The notes beneath the pieces are model-generated. The model was not told where the DNA came from. It saw nothing but the letters and a program-made list of their open reading frames with translations, and made no database searches. From Sycobia sp. Sy_11 (taxonomy: Eukaryota; Arthropoda; Insecta; Hymenoptera; Epichrysomallidae), in contig JACCIC010000022.1 in the NCBI GenBank assembly GCA_018907035.1, positions 1,612,501-1,676,500 of the forward strand: 64,000 nt of DNA, read 5' to 3'. This document shows, piece by piece, positions 60,455-64,000 of this stretch. Position 1 is the first letter of the stretch. Every line of letters begins with the position of its first letter. The translations under genes were made by a program, and so were the position numbers.

Positions 60455-61985
60455 ATCTATCCCCCCCCCCCCACAGCCCGACGCAAGTTACGAGCGATTT
60501 CTCGATCCCTTTTTATAACCCAACCCGAACGCAAATTGAATTCCAGTGCCATCGCCGCGACGGTATCTTTTGAAGAGCGAGGGAGAGAGAGGGAGATAGA
60601 GCGCTGAAAGGAACGCCGCTCTATAAATTATCACTGTCGTTAGGCGCTCCCGCCCCCTACCCCCGACAACGTCGCCACGGATTAAACGGTTCGCGACATT
60701 TCGGCGTGTGTGTGCGGGCTGGAGATGGTTACAGCGTCGCTTCTCCTCAGCATTAATGGCTCATAGAGCGCACTGATTTTCCACACGCAAGTCGCGGCTT
60801 TCGCATATTCCGGGGTGTTTATGGTTGAGCTTATCGCTAATTTGTGTGCACAGAGAACCATCCTATCGTGTATTATATATATATATATATACGTGTATAT
60901 TCAAAATGAGTTTAAGTTTGTATATGTGGATTAATGCGGCGAATGAGGTGGTTAAAAAGTTTGTTCAATTTAACGGACTTTTTCTTGATGAATGCGGGTG
61001 TTTGATATAATTTTCCAGCCGCTGTCTCCCAGACACTCATCTCTCTCCAACGTCGAAAAGAAACTCGCGACTTTTTATTAAAAAATTAGTACTTCTTCAC
61101 AAGTTGGAGGAGGGGGCGAGCCAGGGAGAAAGGGAGAGCGAGTGAGAGCGCGAAGACGAGGAGGAATGCGCGTAATGCGCGCGCGCCAGCCATAAAAGCC
61201 GGGCGCGGCAAATTGTTCGGAGGCTGATTTCGTATACGAAGAGCGCCAGGCCCCGTTTATAACTAAAGGATAAAACCGACGCGTGCTAAAAAACGAACAG
61301 TATAACCGGGTTAAAATTCGAGAAGTTTTCAGAGTTTAAAAAAGTTATTCGCGCGATTCGGCGAAAAATCGCGGTATAGGTTTAGCTCGGAAAGAAACTT
61401 TTATCCGACGACATCTCAATTAGATATTCGCGGGAAATGTGCATCCCGTTGAAAGAGAACTGCATATCAGCAACGACGCTCACGATTCGTTCTATCTCAG
61501 AGCCGGTAACGCATCCGAGACATATCCCAATTCCAACACGAAATATATGTACGGCCTGTATGTATGATGCGTGTATGCACATCTATATGCGATTTAGAAG
61601 AAAAGAATCACCGTGGAAGAACGGAGAGGGTGGGAAATGCACGACTTTGTATTTTCGCGCCGTGACACGACGGCAGGGCTTCTCGAATCGAATAATTTGT
61701 CTTAATGTGCCTCTTTTCTCCACTTTGGTAAAATTGAGTGTCATTAATTTCCCCTCTACCCTTCTTTCCATCTGTTTTCTTTCACGGTTCCTCCGAACTT
61801 TCGAGCTCTCGCTCTCCGACCTCCTTCCGAATTCCTCGACCCGACTCCTCGCGCTAGTCGCTTCCCCTTATCTCTCTCTCTCTCTCTCTCTCTCTCGTTT
61901 CTTCTTCTTCTTCTTCTTCTTCTGCTCAAACTCCCGGAACGGCAAAGTAAGTTCTTATGCGTTTTATTCCTGGCGGAGCTAATGC
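60455..61985. other. Long CpG-rich block, candidate regulatory DNA
   Basis: The longest GC-elevated stretch on the right side. It contains a C run (about 60462), GA-rich patches, a CG-rich patch at 61150-61260, and CT and CTT runs at 61868-61922. A 181-codon ATG frame (61437-61982) ends in translations of the CT and CTT repeats and has no domain, so it is not called. Homeodomain-type cores (CATTAATGG, TTTATGG) lie near 60751 and 60820 but are too short to be evidence alone. Confidence 0.3.
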
Positions 61986-63581
61986 ACGGTGAAAATTCTC
62001 TCCTCTCGCCGTAGGAAGAGTTAGCCAGTGCAGAATCGCCGGAGGTAGTGGACTCGCGAGTGTCGAGGGGCTACGAGGGGGGGGGGGAGGGCTGAGGATA
62101 CGAAAGAGAGAAGAGAAGTTGAAAGGAGGGCAAAATAGCGAATATATCTATATACTTTAGTCGCTACCGTGATTGCTGGCATAAGGATCCTTGGCTTAGC
62201 GGTGTCCAGTGCATTGGACCGTCGTTGATCCTTTATTTCACTTCTTATTATACTAAGCATCCGTAATTGCTAGACGAAACGAGGAAAGTAATATAAGCCT
62301 CTCGCTATATGGTTATACAGATAAAAATTAGAAGGCGAAATCAATCAGGATGTTCGTTTAATATAGGGAGATTTTTGCTTTGGAGGGTCTTGTTCAAGTT
62401 GAGGATGAGGTCCCGAACAGAATAAATGAAATCATATTGTAATGCGTAATATGAATGGTATAATATTAAAGTAATGTGTGAAATGCCAATATACTAACAT
62501 ACAGTTGCGTATGTGAATAATGAACAGAGCAACTTAAATTGCCAGGATACACACGGCATCGAGATTATGCGGGCTAAAAGAAATGATAAAAAATTAGTGC
62601 TTATCGCAGAGTCCCTTTGTGTATTTTCGTGCTTGTAATGAGATATCTTCTTTCCCGACCTCTCGGTCCACTCGGTTCTGCTACAATCTCTTAATGTAAA
62701 GCTATGTACTGAAAAGGAACTTGCATTGACAGGTGCATGCATTTTATGTCTATGATTACAACCTCGGATGCACACATAAATACATAAAATGTAAATGTTA
62801 CGGCGTGTGACTTTACTTCAGTGCATTATTTGCCACTGAACAAAAGTAGTTATCGAGTTGTATGTTTTGCAAATGCGGTTATTTTAGTGTTTGTCTTTCA
62901 AATCACAAATAATCCAGATAGTATTATAAAAATGAAATGCAATTACGATTAATAGATAATCATTAAGTGTCATGCTACGTAACAATGTTTGCACTATTTT
63001 AACACCAACTTTAATTGCATTTACTTTAATCTTTAATTTTCATTTACGAAAGACTAATTTTTTATCAAAATTTTTTCATTCATAGTGGCTCACCTCTTTA
63101 TTTATCTTTAATTCTACATTCTTCATTTTTCATCACAAATTATTTCTTAGGGATTCAGGTCTATCCAGTTTAAAATTATTCGTCAAATGTTGAAGTAAAT
63201 TTAAATTAATAATTGAATAAAATTGAATTATTAAAGCTGAACGTCGATTCTTTGACTAAATCGAATATTTGCAATTAATGACTTCTCTTCAGCAGAATAA
63301 TTCTGAAATGCATCAAGCGAATTTCACGCTAATTGAAGCTCAAGCATATTATCTTCGCTCGAAAGTAAACTTTCTCCGTGAAAGCCAACACATTTTGCCA
63401 CAAAACGGATTTCAATAATATCAAAAGCTTCAAATTTAATTATATTTTCTGAAAAACTGTTGCTGTTTTCGCAAGCGCATTTAAGTGCTCTATTACTTCA
63501 GATATTCTTCCTTTCATTTGATGAATGTAGTCTATAAAATCATTTGCTTATATTTCAGCTAAATTTACAGATTTTAATATA

Positions 63582-63612
<31 letters not shown>

Positions 63613-64000
63613 TTAAGTATATTAAGAAGACAATTCAACATCTTTGATATTTATTTATTTATATTTTTCATTTTATTTTATTTAAATTAATAAATATTTT
63701 TATCGTTCTTACAGTCTTTATAATAGCATATATTAGCTAAAATAATGACAGCCAGACTGTCTTTGTCTATGATCACCCCCGTAGAATCTGAAATTAAACT
63801 TATACAATAAATTATATCAGAAAATTAAAAATAATAATAAAATAAAAATAATAATAAAAATTAAATAATAATAATTATAAAAAATAAAGAATAATAAAAG
63901 TACTTATTCTATGTTAGTAAAGGACAACCTGACTACTCCCACCACCTTAAATTTAGAATCACCTTCTTGTCCGAGGTTTCGAACCGCCACGGTTCATCCT
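61986..64000. other. Gene-free DNA to the right edge
   Basis: A G run near 62080, (TA)n near 63581-63612, and an AAT-rich stretch at 63820-63900. No frame or RNA gene was recognised. Confidence 0.4.

Noticed and set aside
61437..61982. 181-codon ATG frame
   Set aside because: The end is a translation of CT and CTT repeats (Ser/Leu then poly-Phe); the rest has no recognised domain or splice context.

Overview
This is a eukaryotic window from an insect, most likely Hymenoptera and plausibly an ant. That call rests on AT-rich spacer DNA broken by short CpG-rich blocks, very many (TA)n, (CA)n and (GA)n microsatellites, several mariner-type transposons, a BEL/Pao retrotransposon, and only one short exon-like coding segment ending in a splice donor. 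The order is an inference; no species marker is present. Most long open frames are translations of microsatellites or GC-rich noncoding DNA.

Layout. Positions 1-1265 hold palindromic repeat units and the 3' end of an R1/I-type non-LTR retrotransposon. Positions 1559-1810 hold the 5' end of a mariner, cut off by a nearly complete BEL/Pao LTR retrotransposon (1811-9363). The BEL element has two LTRs of about 0.8 kb, a primer-binding-site-like motif, and a single gag-pol frame interrupted only by two in-frame stops (TGA at 6926, TAG at 8141). Its LTRs differ by about nine substitutions and one 2-bp indel, so it is a fairly recent insertion. Three more degenerate Tc1/mariner elements follow at 12904-13874 (minus), 17469-18685 (plus) and 40665-41922 (minus). 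All are broken; the last has lost two catalytic aspartates.

The only host-gene piece I can defend is 35390-35495 on the plus strand. It encodes a 35-residue signal-peptide-like start followed by a consensus phase-1 splice donor, so the DNA to the right is probably a long first coding intron. A CpG-rich block at about 18780-20056 could be a promoter or untranslated first exon, but nothing links it to that exon. Other GC-rich blocks (12.2, 23.8, 27.7, 30.6, 33.0, 38.7, 42.9, 49.3, 56.2 and 60.5-61.9 kb) lack credible reading frames and are candidates for regulatory DNA.

The least ordinary structures are three. A 60-bp minisatellite at 53636-54590 switches orientation internally and is open in three frames. 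A 171-bp inverted repeat at 23065-23235 has gap-free 71-bp arms. A small poly(A)-tailed insertion at 53517-53594 is flanked by 9-bp direct repeats. No rRNA, tRNA or CRISPR array was recognised.
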